Shown piece after piece: positions 1 to 7,999 of a DNA stretch of 23,474 nt. The stretch is from assembly GCA_036397475.1 (NCBI GenBank), contig DASWIV010000267.1:1-23474 (forward strand), written 5' to 3'. The position numbers and the translations under genes were made by a program. The notes below the pieces were generated by a model. That model saw nothing but the letters and a program-made list of their open reading frames with translations. It was not told the origin of the DNA and searched no databases. Positions within the stretch are counted from its first letter, which is position 1. Each line of letters opens with the position of its first letter. This DNA is from DASWIV01 sp036397475 (lineage in GTDB: Bacteria > JAJVIF01 > JAPKYR01).

Positions 1-1
1 A

Positions 2-1279
2 GCGGATGATCAGAACTGGAGACTCATGGACCTTCCAACCGTGCCCGAGCATGTGGCGTCCGCGTTGAGGCAGTCAGCTGACGTGATCTGTTTCGCTGAT
101 CCGCTGGTAAAGTACGACCCTGATTTCCAGGTAGATCCGCCTCCGCTGGGTGCGATTCCGGAACCGCCATTACAGGCGTTTCCAGGCAGGATCAATATTA
201 ATACAGCGACCCGCCCGGTACTCAGAACCGTGTTCATGAACATGTTTCAGGGACCGGAAGAGGATGTGGATAGTGCAAATGGTGCAAATTCCCCAGCCCC
301 AAGGGTGGATGTCGGCGGCACCGCAAGGCCGGTCAATTTAATGGACCCGGGCACTACCCAGGAAGAAAGATTTAACGCACTGCTTCTTGCAGACAGGTAC
401 GCGAACCAGGTTTGTGAATACCGGACATGGATATACAACAACCAGGGTCCTGCGGGAATCACTGATGAAACGGTTCCAAGCAACCTGCCCATATACAGGC
501 AGGAATACATAAATGCGGGAGTATTCAGTACGTTTTATGGAAACTACAGAGCAAATCCGCTTTATCCATTGATCGATACTGATGGCGACGGGAACAGTCC
601 GGACACCGGACGTTACAATCCGGAACCTCCATTCAGAAGTGTTGCCGACCTGTTCAATATTTCATTGTACGACAATCGTCCATTCGATGAGGATTGGACG
701 TACGAAGGAATAGATGGTCCGGGCGGTCCCGATCCGAATTATATACCGGAAATCATTGATAACAATACCGGTAACGATGTCGGGAGTTACGATACTTATG
801 ACTTCTGGGGTCCGATATTTAATACGGACCAGCAGCGAATCCTGACACACGGCAATCAAATTCCCGGCAACTCAACGTTGTACGGGTATCCGTCGAGGGT
901 AATGAACAATCCTGCAGCCGGCAATTACAACAATTTCATAGAATGCCAGCAGTTCCGATTGCTCAGCGCCGATGACTTCAAGAGGATAGCACCGTGGCTG
1001 ACGGTAAGGACTTACAATTACCGGATCGAAAGCCGTGGCGTTATCAGGGTCGCGTCGGGTATTGAAAAGACAGATATAACACGCGATAAGATGTGGATTA
1101 TCACTTTGAACACCGAAGCGAATTACGGCCGCAGGTACCGTGACGACGCTGACATGCTGGTACCGATGGATGAGAGTATCCAGGCACAGAATCCGGGTGT
1201 GGGTGAATACTACATCCAGTTCTATGAAGAGACGTCGCAGGCCGGACTTGAGTTGACGCGATCGAATTTTCTTCCATAA
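2..1279 (+). CDS. GspK-like minor pseudopilin / helix-hairpin-helix pilus assembly protein, 5' end missing
   Basis: The frame is open to the left edge of the window, so the ATG at 26 is probably internal and the N-terminus (prepilin signal, first helix) is missing. Visible residues 62-74 read GRININTATRPVL, the Asn-Thr-Ala helix-hairpin-helix signature of GspK/T2SSK proteins, which cap the pseudopilus tip in type II secretion. The C-terminus contains YNYRIESRGVIRVASG (just after 1011), which resembles the beta-strand that closes the GspK fold. Between them lies a long Asn/Tyr/Pro/Gly-rich stretch of more than 200 residues, longer than I would expect in GspK. The gene ends at a strong terminator, just before the secretin gene, which fits a role in the same machine. 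The GspK family is supported by one good motif and by context; the substrate and exact system are not visible. Confidence 0.7.
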   Translation, partial: ADDQNWRLMDLPTVPEHVASALRQSADVICFADPLVKYDPDFQVDPPPLGAIPEPPLQAFPGRININTATRPVLRTVFMNMFQGPEEDVDSANGANSPAPRVDVGGTARPVNLMDPGTTQEERFNALLLADRYANQVCEYRTWIYNNQGPAGITDETVPSNLPIYRQEYINAGVFSTFYGNYRANPLYPLIDTDGDGNSPDTGRYNPEPPFRSVADLFNISLYDNRPFDEDWTYEGIDGPGGPDPNYIPEIIDNNTGNDVGSYDTYDFWGPIFNTDQQRILTHGNQIPGNSTLYGYPSRVMNNPAAGNYNNFIECQQFRLLSADDFKRIAPWLTVRTYNYRIESRGVIRVASGIEKTDITRDKMWIITLNTEANYGRRYRDDADMLVPMDESIQAQNPGVGEYYIQFYEETSQAGLELTRSNFLP

Positions 1280-1310
1280 GTGATATTCATAAGAATTTAT
1301 TGAAATTAGC

Positions 1311-1337
1311 AGGACGCTATAAGCGTCCTTTTTTTTT
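1311..1337 (+). terminator. Rho-independent terminator after the GspK-like gene
   Basis: AGGACGCT (1311-1318) and AGCGTCCT (1322-1329) form a perfect 8-bp stem with a 3-base loop, followed directly by a run of nine T. It ends the upstream transcript 32 bases after the stop codon and separates it from the secretin gene. Confidence 0.93.
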
Positions 1338-1509
1338 CCCATTCTATAGCCGGAATGATACAGGAAAAATGTCATGAAGATCGATTAAGGAGTATTAATG
1401 GGAAGGCAGGAAAATGAGTACCTCAACATCGGAATATTTTGAAAAAATGATGGCGAGTGAGAATTCTAATAAAGAATGTGAATTAAATCTGAGGTTGTGA
1501 TTGAATCGC
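1338..1509 (+). other. Gap before the secretin promoter; two tiny ORFs with ribosome-binding sites, coding status unclear
   Basis: No family-recognisable gene lies between the terminator and the secretin promoter. Two overlapping mini-ORFs are present. One at 1398-1442 (14 codons plus stop) has AAGGAG five bases upstream. The other at 1414-1500 (28 codons plus stop) has AAGGCAGG just upstream. Both lie upstream of the predicted promoter, so they would not be leader peptides of the secretin mRNA unless another promoter exists. They may be chance. Confidence 0.3.
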
Positions 1510-1538
1510 TTGACTTTCGTGGGTGAGGTAACTATTAT
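1510..1538 (+). promoter_or_regulatory. Sigma-70 type promoter for the secretin gene
   Basis: TTGACT (1510-1515) and TATTAT (1533-1538) are separated by exactly 17 bases. The predicted start of transcription, near 1545, would leave a leader of about 75 bases before the GTG start at 1621. Confidence 0.75.
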
Positions 1539-1620
1539 AAACCACTTGTTGTGGGGATTTTAACTATCTTAAACGTGGGAATGCTATACCCATTATCCGT
1601 GTTTTCCAGGAGGAAATTCT

Positions 1621-4557
1621 GTGATAAACGGAACTAATTTTACGGCGAGACTACTCGGCGTGGCGCTGGCTATAGCCGTAGTGTTTGCCTTTGGAGCATC
1701 CGCGCCAACGAAGGCGGATGCAGGATGCAGGCTGACAGGAATTAACCTGGTCAGCGGCGACCAGTCCGAGGTAATCAACCTTGCCGTCGAAGGATCGCCG
1801 GAGTACCAGGTGGTGCCGTTGGATAACAACGGAGGTCTGGTTATTGTATTAGCTGATTGTGAATTAGCAAATGGATTCCAGCTTCCGTCGCTTCCGCTGG
1901 AGTCATCTATCAGCCAGATCGAATATCGCCTGACACTGCTTGCCGGCGTACAGAGCGTAGAGCTCACTATCAGGATGAGAGAGGGATTGTACGAGGGCTA
2001 CTCGGTTGATACATCAACACCGGGCAAACTGCTTGTAAATCTTGCTCCCGAAGCTCCGGAGATGATCAATGAGCCGGAGATTGCGAGCGAAGTTGTTCAG
2101 GATGTTGAAGTGATGTGGTACGGGCCGAGAGAAGGAGATCCGGACGCGTTAGTCAGGATCGACTCGATCGACATAAATCCTGCCGGCAGCGGTGAGGAAG
2201 TAGCCATAACATTCGATAAGCCTGCAGAACCCGAAATCCGGAGGTTCTCTTATCCTAACAGGATTATCCTGGAACTTGAAGGTGGATATCTTGCTGAGCA
2301 GGTTGATGAATACCTGTACACGAGCCGCGACGGGCTTGTGACGAGAGTGGATGTATTATTCTCTCCGCAGCATAAGGATGGAATTTTCCAGCTTATCATA
2401 ACCTGTCCGGACCTTGGCTCTTTCGATGTTGTCCAGGAGGATAACGTTTGTAAACTTGAGCTCAGCAAGGGCATGGGAGATTCTGAGGCAGTCGAAACCG
2501 AGGTTGAGATGCCGATGATCGAACCTGAGGTTATCGAGGAAGCTGAAATAATAGAGCCTGCTGCTGAAGTTGAAATTACTGAACCTGCCACAGTCGTGGT
2601 CGAAGCGGAAGAGGTCGCGGTTGAAGCACCGGCACCTGTCGTGGAGACTGAGATTGTTGAGGTTGAAGTATCCGCAATGGAAGGGCCGGCAGTCGAGGCC
2701 GAAGAAGTACAGATAGCTGACGCCGGAGATTCGATGGATGTTCAGGCTGAAGTTGTCGAGTACATTGAAGGGCCGGGCATGGAGATGGAAATGCCATCCA
2801 CACCCGCGACTCCTCTCTTCGAGTATCCCGACGTCCCGATCGAGGGCGATGAATTCCTTGGCGGGGAATATGAATTTCCCACGCAGGAAGAATCGTACGA
2901 CCCGAATCATGTATCGGACGCGATTGTCAGCCTTAACGTTGTACAGGCTCAGTTCGTGCAGGTTATGATGATTCTCGCTCAGCAGGCGGGAGTTAACTTT
3001 GTACTTGACGCGTACTGGAACATCGCTCCTACAGGGTTTATCCGCGAGGGATTCCGTCCTCCTGGAGGACCGGGTGCCAGCGGTGGCGGCGGTGGATTCG
3101 GCGGCGGCGGCGGATTCGGTCCACAGGATTCAGGTGGCGGAGGATCTGTCACGATGAACCTGACCGAGGTTCCGTTCGATACCGCGTTCCAGATGCTAAT
3201 GCAGGCGAATAACCTTAGATTCAAGGTATTCAGATATACGGAAGATACCGATCCTATCCTGTTCATCTCTTCAAGAGAGCGAATAGAACAGGAGCTTGGA
3301 TTAGGAACAATACAGATTTATCACCTCCATTATGTCGATCCCAACGACGCGCTTACGTTCCTTGCCAGCATGGACCTTCTGCCGACCACATCCGGTTACG
3401 GTATGTGGACATACGGCGGAGGCGGTAACGGCGGCGGCGGCGGCGGTTTCGGCGGCGGTGGAGGCGGCGGAAACAGAGGCGGAGGCGGCGGCTTCGGCGG
3501 TGGATTTTCGACCGGAGCGCCAGGAAGTTTTGGTAACTCTGTCGGCACACCTGTCCTTGGAAATTATGGATCGCCCATCCAGCCTGAGCCGATGCAGGGC
3601 ATCGGTGGAGGCGGAGTCGGTGGAGGCGGCGGCGGCGGCGGTGCCGGCGGCGGCGGCGGTGGAGGCGGCTTCGGCGGAGGCGGCGGCGGAGGAGGCGGCG
3701 GCAATGGCGGCGGAGGTATTCGTCCGACTGCTAAAGCTGGTGCAATTGGCATCATCGCCACTCCCGAAACCCACGATTCGATCCGTGAAGCTTTAATGCA
3801 GATCGATAAGCCACCAAAGCAGATCTTTGTTGAAGCTACATTTGTAACCTATGACGAGACAAACCCGGATGGACGTCCGATTGTCTACGGTCTTCAGAAT
3901 ATTGGCGACTGGGCTCTTGAAACCGGTGGCGACAGATTCTTCACGGGATTTGACGTAACCGGCAGTGAAGGACTCGTATTTGAGATCCTTCCCAAGAATC
4001 AGAGAGTTCCGTTCGACGATTTCCGTGCGAGATTCCAGTTCCTGTTCTCGGACAGGAACGCTCACATCGTATCCAGCCCGAGAGTAGCGGTAATCGACGG
4101 ATTCACAGCCACGATCAACGTAACCGAGAACCGTCCGTTCATCGTCGATGGTGGTGTCACGATCGACCAGTTCGGAAATCCGATCCCGGCGCCCGACATT
4201 GTCACATTTGTCCCGACAGGAACAACTCTGACGATCACACCGTACATCGACGATTTTGGCAATGTGACCATGGACCTTTCACCATCGAATACTTCGCTCC
4301 TTAGTGAGCCACAGCTTATCAACGGCAACCTGGTATTCGGTACCGCAACCGCGAACGTAACTACAGTATTGAGAATGCGCGATGGTGAGACGATCATCAT
4401 CGGCGGACTCAAAATCAAGAATCGCGATTATGAAACGCTCAGGATCCCGTTACTTGGCGATCTTCCCATTATCGGTCCGTTGTTTGGCCGGACGGAGATC
4501 AACATCACGGATTCGCAGTTGATCATACTTATGACAGTCCATCTGGTTGGCAGTTAA
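1621..4557 (+). CDS. Type IV pilus / type II secretion secretin (PilQ-GspD family) with AMIN domains and Gly-rich insertions
   Basis: This is the outer-membrane channel of the secretion or pilus machine. The GTG start is set by AGGAGG at 1608-1613, seven bases upstream. A Sec signal peptide covers about residues 1-34. Two AMIN-type beta domains follow (about 37-140 and 175-282; these bind peptidoglycan in PilQ). Next is an acidic Val/Glu/Pro linker (about 286-420), an N0/STN-like domain (about 431-555) and an N1-like domain beginning near 562. That domain is interrupted by about 110 residues rich in Gly before resuming with GIIATPETHDSIREALMQID. The C-terminal secretin domain runs from about 732 to 978 and shows VSSPRVAVIDG, MRDGETIIIGGL and LRIPLLGDLPIIGPLFG. 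At 978 residues it is longer than typical PilQ because of the linker and Gly tracts. No lipobox is visible. The gene has its own promoter and terminator but sits beside its inner-membrane partners. Secretin identity is very secure; PilQ versus GspD is not settled by sequence alone. Confidence 0.95.
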   Translation: MINGTNFTARLLGVALAIAVVFAFGASAPTKADAGCRLTGINLVSGDQSEVINLAVEGSPEYQVVPLDNNGGLVIVLADCELANGFQLPSLPLESSISQIEYRLTLLAGVQSVELTIRMREGLYEGYSVDTSTPGKLLVNLAPEAPEMINEPEIASEVVQDVEVMWYGPREGDPDALVRIDSIDINPAGSGEEVAITFDKPAEPEIRRFSYPNRIILELEGGYLAEQVDEYLYTSRDGLVTRVDVLFSPQHKDGIFQLIITCPDLGSFDVVQEDNVCKLELSKGMGDSEAVETEVEMPMIEPEVIEEAEIIEPAAEVEITEPATVVVEAEEVAVEAPAPVVETEIVEVEVSAMEGPAVEAEEVQIADAGDSMDVQAEVVEYIEGPGMEMEMPSTPATPLFEYPDVPIEGDEFLGGEYEFPTQEESYDPNHVSDAIVSLNVVQAQFVQVMMILAQQAGVNFVLDAYWNIAPTGFIREGFRPPGGPGASGGGGGFGGGGGFGPQDSGGGGSVTMNLTEVPFDTAFQMLMQANNLRFKVFRYTEDTDPILFISSRERIEQELGLGTIQIYHLHYVDPNDALTFLASMDLLPTTSGYGMWTYGGGGNGGGGGGFGGGGGGGNRGGGGGFGGGFSTGAPGSFGNSVGTPVLGNYGSPIQPEPMQGIGGGGVGGGGGGGGAGGGGGGGGFGGGGGGGGGGNGGGGIRPTAKAGAIGIIATPETHDSIREALMQIDKPPKQIFVEATFVTYDETNPDGRPIVYGLQNIGDWALETGGDRFFTGFDVTGSEGLVFEILPKNQRVPFDDFRARFQFLFSDRNAHIVSSPRVAVIDGFTATINVTENRPFIVDGGVTIDQFGNPIPAPDIVTFVPTGTTLTITPYIDDFGNVTMDLSPSNTSLLSEPQLINGNLVFGTATANVTTVLRMRDGETIIIGGLKIKNRDYETLRIPLLGDLPIIGPLFGRTEINITDSQLIILMTVHLVGS
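3073..3717 (+). repeat. GGN-triplet low-complexity tracts inside the secretin gene
   Basis: Three tracts of near-uninterrupted Gly codons lie at about 3073-3145, 3414-3516 and 3601-3717. They use GGC, GGA and GGT in irregular order, so they are not a clean tandem repeat, but the DNA is prone to slippage. In protein they are flexible Gly/Phe-containing loops in the periplasmic part of the secretin. Their complement creates a false poly-Pro frame. Confidence 0.85.
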
Positions 4558-4614
4558 GCCTCGGATATCCGGGTGAAACAAAAGCACCAGATGATCATTA
4601 AAGCTGAATAACCC

Positions 4615-4656
4615 GGACAGCCAGCCTTGAATAAAGCTGGCTGTCCTTTCTTAAAT
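4615..4656 (+). terminator. Rho-independent terminator after the secretin gene
   Basis: GGACAGCCAGC (4615-4625) pairs perfectly with GCTGGCTGTCC (4636-4646), an 11-bp stem with a 10-base loop, followed by TTTCTTAAATTT. It lies 57 bases after the stop codon and splits the secretin from the downstream pilMN-O-P transcript. Confidence 0.88.
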
Positions 4657-4670
4657 TTCGAGTCAGTAAA

Positions 4671-4761
4671 TTAAGCCGGTCGGGGACCAAACCTTTTTGC
4701 CGATTGCGAGGTCTTAGGGTATTAGAAAAAAAGGGTCCTGGTGATAGAGGGTTCGGCTTAA
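4671..4761. other. Nested inverted repeats between the secretin terminator and the pilMN promoter
   Basis: TTAAGCCG (4671-4678) is complementary to CGGCTTAA (4754-4761). Inside it GGACC (4684-4688) pairs with GGTCC (4734-4738), and a T5 tract (4694-4698) faces an A7 tract (4726-4732). Nested in this way the arms could fold as one long interrupted hairpin. The element lies just upstream of an extended -10 box, so it may be an operator region, a small RNA or chance. I recognise no known riboswitch in it. Confidence 0.35.
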
Positions 4762-4773
4762 ATTAACTCCGTA

Positions 4774-4782
4774 TGATATAAT
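4774..4782 (+). promoter_or_regulatory. Extended -10 promoter for the pilMN-pilO-pilP genes
   Basis: TGATATAAT is a perfect extended -10 element (TG, one base, TATAAT). The -35 region 17 bases upstream is poor, as is usual for extended -10 promoters. It would give a leader of about 70 bases before the ATG at 4860. Confidence 0.6.
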
Positions 4783-4859
4783 GATTCAAGTCTTAAACGA
4801 CTGAGTAATTTTTAAATACATTAACATCGATTAAATGCTTATAAGCTAAGGTATTCTAA

Positions 4860-6989
4860 ATGGCTGAAAAGAAAATCGTAGGTATAGATTTCACCAACCG
4901 CGAGATCAGGATGACCCAGGTCTCGTATGGGCGGGGTCTTCCGAAACTCGAAAGATTCGCGATTGGTCCGATACCGGACGGAGTTTTTTCAGGGGGACGT
5001 CTCGCAGAACCTAACCGGCTGGCGGCGACGATCAAGGACCTCCTGAAAGGATACCGGTTCACCGCGAAGAGAGCGATACTTGGAATAAGCGGCAAGTATG
5101 GCGTCACCAGGATGATTACACTTCCTAAGATGACGTCGGCGCAGACCAGGGACGCGATCAACCTCCAGTTGAACCAGTACGTGCCATTTCCCCCTGCTGA
5201 CAGCCTTTACGACTTCAAGGTTCTCCGCGAGGTCAAGGAAGAAGAGCAGACTCAGCAGGAGATTCTTCTTGTAGCCACCAGGCGTTCAAGCATCCAGCCT
5301 CTTCTTAAAGTTATGAAGACAGCTGGCCTCACGCTTGTAGGAATAAAAATCACCACATTATCATCGTTTGGCCTGTTCGAAGATATTTATCTTGATAATG
5401 AACAGGCTGTCGCGTTTATCGATGTCCGCGACACGGTAACTGATATTTCGTTTGTTGCCGACAATTATTTCCGGTTATCAAGATCGATCGAGTTCGGATT
5501 AAACGGACTTGTTGAGAGGTCAAGGCAGAAGCTGGGAATAACATACCAGGAAGCTGTGGAACAGCTTTACCAGAATCCGGTTGACCTGATGGAATCGTAC
5601 CGTCCGGTGGGGATGGGAACCGCTGAGACCGGAGTCGTGGATACGGGGACGACACCCGATCCGGAAGCTCCTCAGGATCCTGCCGAACTTGACAGGCAGC
5701 TTGGACTCGCCCGTGGCGAAGAAACAATCGAGAAACAGATACGCGACGCTGTCCTCCGTGCGATGGGCCAGTTTGTTAATGAGTTGATGCGGTCCATCAG
5801 GTATTTTGAGAGCCAGCAGAAACGTAGAGCGCGTGTCGGCAAGATCGTGATGTTCGGATATGTCGGCGGACTTCGTGGCCTGGCTGAATACCTGGCTGAG
5901 CAGACTAGTCTTGATTGCCAGGTTATTACAGCGGTGCCTGGCGTAGAGAATGGGCTCGACGCGGCCGACGAGCAGGAACTGAGAGGACGCGAAGCTGTCC
6001 TGGTAGTTCCTGCCGGACTAGCAGTCGAAGGTGTAAAGAAAAAGCGGGTTGAACTTAACCTCGTACCAAGAGAAACGATGTATCGCCGGAAGAGCTTCAA
6101 TGCGATGAAATTCGCGATTGTGGTTGTTCTGATTATAGCGGCGATACTTGCAAACTTATACATACAGAGAGATCAGGAACTTCAGAAATTCAAGGATGAA
6201 GAAGCTGACCTTTCGGCGAAGATCGCGGTTGTAAAACCATATTACGACCGGTCCCAGGAATTCAAGGGACACATTTCCTCGGTAAAGCAGAAGCTGTCCG
6301 GGGTAATCAGGCTTGCGGCCTTGCAGGTGCCATGGCCGGTTGTAGTCGACGAGCTCGGCAGGTGCATGCGCGATTCTGCGTGGATAAATGAGATGCACTG
6401 GGATGCCAACGGAGCGTCGTGGGAAATCCATGGTTTCACAGTTGGAACAGAGGAATTCCAGATGTTCCTTGTAAACCTGTGGCACTCGGATATACTCACA
6501 GTCAGTAAAACCGACTTTGATTTTGATGTTGGAAGCAATGACGAAGGCGTCCTGGGACCCTGGTTCGGTGGCAGTGGTGCCGGCGGTGGTTTCGGATTTT
6601 CCGATACACCTCCGAGTTACTGGGATGCATCGGCAGGAAACGAGTTCCAGGGCATGCCGATCAACCGCAGGCCTGAACCGATGTACAAGCTTCCTGAAGG
6701 CGGAGGCGCTGTTCAGGAGATCGAGTGGTACTTCAGAGGACACCAGTACACATCGCCTTATTTCTACGAGTTCACATTTGGTGGAACGGTCAAGCCTGAG
6801 GTAATGAACAGCGGTCTCGATCTGTTTGGCGACCTTGGATTCCTCGCAGGCGGTGCCGCACCTGGACCCACCGGCGCAACCGGTGGCGGTGGCGCTGGAA
6901 TGCCGACAACTCCTGGCGGAGGCGGAGCAGCTCCTCCTCCCGGTGGCGATTCAAGCGGCGATTCCGGCGATGACAGTTGGGATGAATAA
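4860..6989 (+). CDS. PilM-PilN fusion protein with GspL-like layout
   Basis: Residues 1 to about 390 match PilM, the cytoplasmic actin-fold protein of type IV pili: VGIDFTNREIR at 7-17, ITLPKM and NQYVPFPP near 86-112, FIDVRDTVTDISFV at 186-199, and IVMFGYVGGLRGL at 329-341. The PilN part starts at 397 with VELNLVPRE, then a membrane helix (about 416-435), a charged coiled coil and a periplasmic ferredoxin-like region with RCMRDSAWINEM. Gly-rich stretches occur near 560-575 and at the C-terminus (about 655-709). PilM and PilN are normally separate; one chain with a cytoplasmic actin fold, one membrane pass and a periplasmic domain is the architecture of GspL. The nucleotide-binding motifs look eroded: the usual Asp-Ile-Gly appears as DFT and DVR. 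There is only a weak ribosome-binding site. pilO- and pilP-like genes follow. The fusion is directly visible, with no stop or frame change at the junction. Confidence 0.93.
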   Translation: MAEKKIVGIDFTNREIRMTQVSYGRGLPKLERFAIGPIPDGVFSGGRLAEPNRLAATIKDLLKGYRFTAKRAILGISGKYGVTRMITLPKMTSAQTRDAINLQLNQYVPFPPADSLYDFKVLREVKEEEQTQQEILLVATRRSSIQPLLKVMKTAGLTLVGIKITTLSSFGLFEDIYLDNEQAVAFIDVRDTVTDISFVADNYFRLSRSIEFGLNGLVERSRQKLGITYQEAVEQLYQNPVDLMESYRPVGMGTAETGVVDTGTTPDPEAPQDPAELDRQLGLARGEETIEKQIRDAVLRAMGQFVNELMRSIRYFESQQKRRARVGKIVMFGYVGGLRGLAEYLAEQTSLDCQVITAVPGVENGLDAADEQELRGREAVLVVPAGLAVEGVKKKRVELNLVPRETMYRRKSFNAMKFAIVVVLIIAAILANLYIQRDQELQKFKDEEADLSAKIAVVKPYYDRSQEFKGHISSVKQKLSGVIRLAALQVPWPVVVDELGRCMRDSAWINEMHWDANGASWEIHGFTVGTEEFQMFLVNLWHSDILTVSKTDFDFDVGSNDEGVLGPWFGGSGAGGGFGFSDTPPSYWDASAGNEFQGMPINRRPEPMYKLPEGGGAVQEIEWYFRGHQYTSPYFYEFTFGGTVKPEVMNSGLDLFGDLGFLAGGAAPGPTGATGGGGAGMPTTPGGGGAAPPPGGDSSGDSGDDSWDE

Positions 6990-7081
6990 AGCAGAGATTT
7001 CGATAAGATATAAATTTGAGTTCAAGAGACAGGGTAATAACACAAGCATTACGTAATTACGATTAACCGGGAGAATTATCG

Positions 7082-7984
7082 ATGGACCAGGCTCCAGCAT
7101 CAAGAGGGACACAGGACATCACGGTAGTATGGGTAGTATTCGTTCTAGTCGTAATAGGATTGATACTTGCATACTGGTTCGTATTATATAAGCCAAAATC
7201 GGAAGAGATCGCGGCAACGCAGATGTCGATAGAGTCCAAAAAGTCGACCCTGGAGAATTATAAGCAGGAAGCATCACAGCTTCTAAATTATGAGGACCAG
7301 TTCGCGGCATTGACTCACCAGTGGAACCAGAACCAGAAGTTTTTTATTCATGGCCTGGTCTGGGATCAAGGCTCACAGGCATATCAGCCTGAATATTCCG
7401 GTGCGAATTACCAGTACGCTACATTTGAAACTCTCAAGCAGGTGTGGGCTGCGGCAGCATTCGCCGGGGTAGCGATGACGGAGATGTATATCAGTGAGGA
7501 CCTGGACTTCTACACTGACGACGAGCCTTTCGAGATCCCGGATGAATTGAAGGGCGGAGTAGGCTGGAATCTTGTCATGCAGACTCGCGGAGAGAACACC
7601 AATCCACTGTTCACGTCGCATAATTTCGCGGTCAAGTTTTTTGGCGACCTGGATCACACTAAAAGATTTATTGAAATTTTACAGAAGCTCGAGGGCAGGG
7701 TTACGAAGATCTTTACGGTCCATTGCTTTGAGACTGCCGAAGAAGCCGGATACAGCGCCGATGTAGTTGGATTCGGTGACGTTGTCCTGACAAATATCTC
7801 GCTCGAAATGGACATGTTCCTTTCGGTTTACGAGTTGAATCCATCGGCATCCAGCGTTAATACTCCTCCCGACATGCCGGGTGGCGCGTCATGCTCCTAC
7901 GGATCGTCGGGTGGCGGTGGAAGTGGTGGAAGTGGCGGCGGCAGCGGAGGCCGAAGCGGTGCCGGTGCGGGAATCGGCATATAG
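7082..7984 (+). CDS. pilO: PilO-like inner-membrane alignment protein (GspM analogue)
   Basis: One membrane helix lies at about residues 14-36, after a short cytoplasmic start. A charged coiled coil (about 38-75) and a periplasmic alpha/beta region follow, the layout of PilO, which pairs with PilN to position the pilus assembly platform. The C-terminal 30 residues are almost only Gly and Ser, an addition I do not associate with PilO. GGGAG at 7069-7073 lies eight bases before the ATG. The gene follows the PilM-PilN fusion by 92 bases and precedes the PilP-like gene by 60. Identity rests on topology, size (300 residues, somewhat longer than usual) and gene order more than on sequence motifs, because PilO sequences diverge widely. 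Confidence 0.75.
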   Translation: MDQAPASRGTQDITVVWVVFVLVVIGLILAYWFVLYKPKSEEIAATQMSIESKKSTLENYKQEASQLLNYEDQFAALTHQWNQNQKFFIHGLVWDQGSQAYQPEYSGANYQYATFETLKQVWAAAAFAGVAMTEMYISEDLDFYTDDEPFEIPDELKGGVGWNLVMQTRGENTNPLFTSHNFAVKFFGDLDHTKRFIEILQKLEGRVTKIFTVHCFETAEEAGYSADVVGFGDVVLTNISLEMDMFLSVYELNPSASSVNTPPDMPGGASCSYGSSGGGGSGGSGGGSGGRSGAGAGIGI

Positions 7985-7999
7985 AGTCGAGATTACTAA

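Noticed and set aside
872..1375. 167-residue minus-strand frame over the end of the GspK-like gene
   Set aside because: It runs antisense through a strong + strand terminator and the conserved GspK C-terminus, with no ribosome site.
2356..2910. 184-residue minus-strand frame inside the secretin gene
   Set aside because: Lies opposite the acidic linker; Phe/Arg/His/Asn-rich composition without domain pattern, and the secretin frame is certain.
3414..3717. Possible CRISPR or regular tandem repeat array
   Set aside because: No constant repeat unit or spacers; only irregular glycine codons in frame with the secretin.
3564..3761. Minus-strand reading frame encoding a poly-proline protein
   Set aside because: It is the complement of the GGN codons of the secretin; no ribosome site and no independent codon pattern.
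3301..3796. Ala/Ser- and Ala/Glu-rich open frames on both strands
   Set aside because: These are shifted readings of the same Gly-rich secretin tracts; frames stay open only because GGC/GGA repeats contain no stops.
4671..4761. Known riboswitch or tRNA-like element
   Set aside because: I could not match the conserved core of any riboswitch class or a cloverleaf; retained only as an unexplained inverted repeat.
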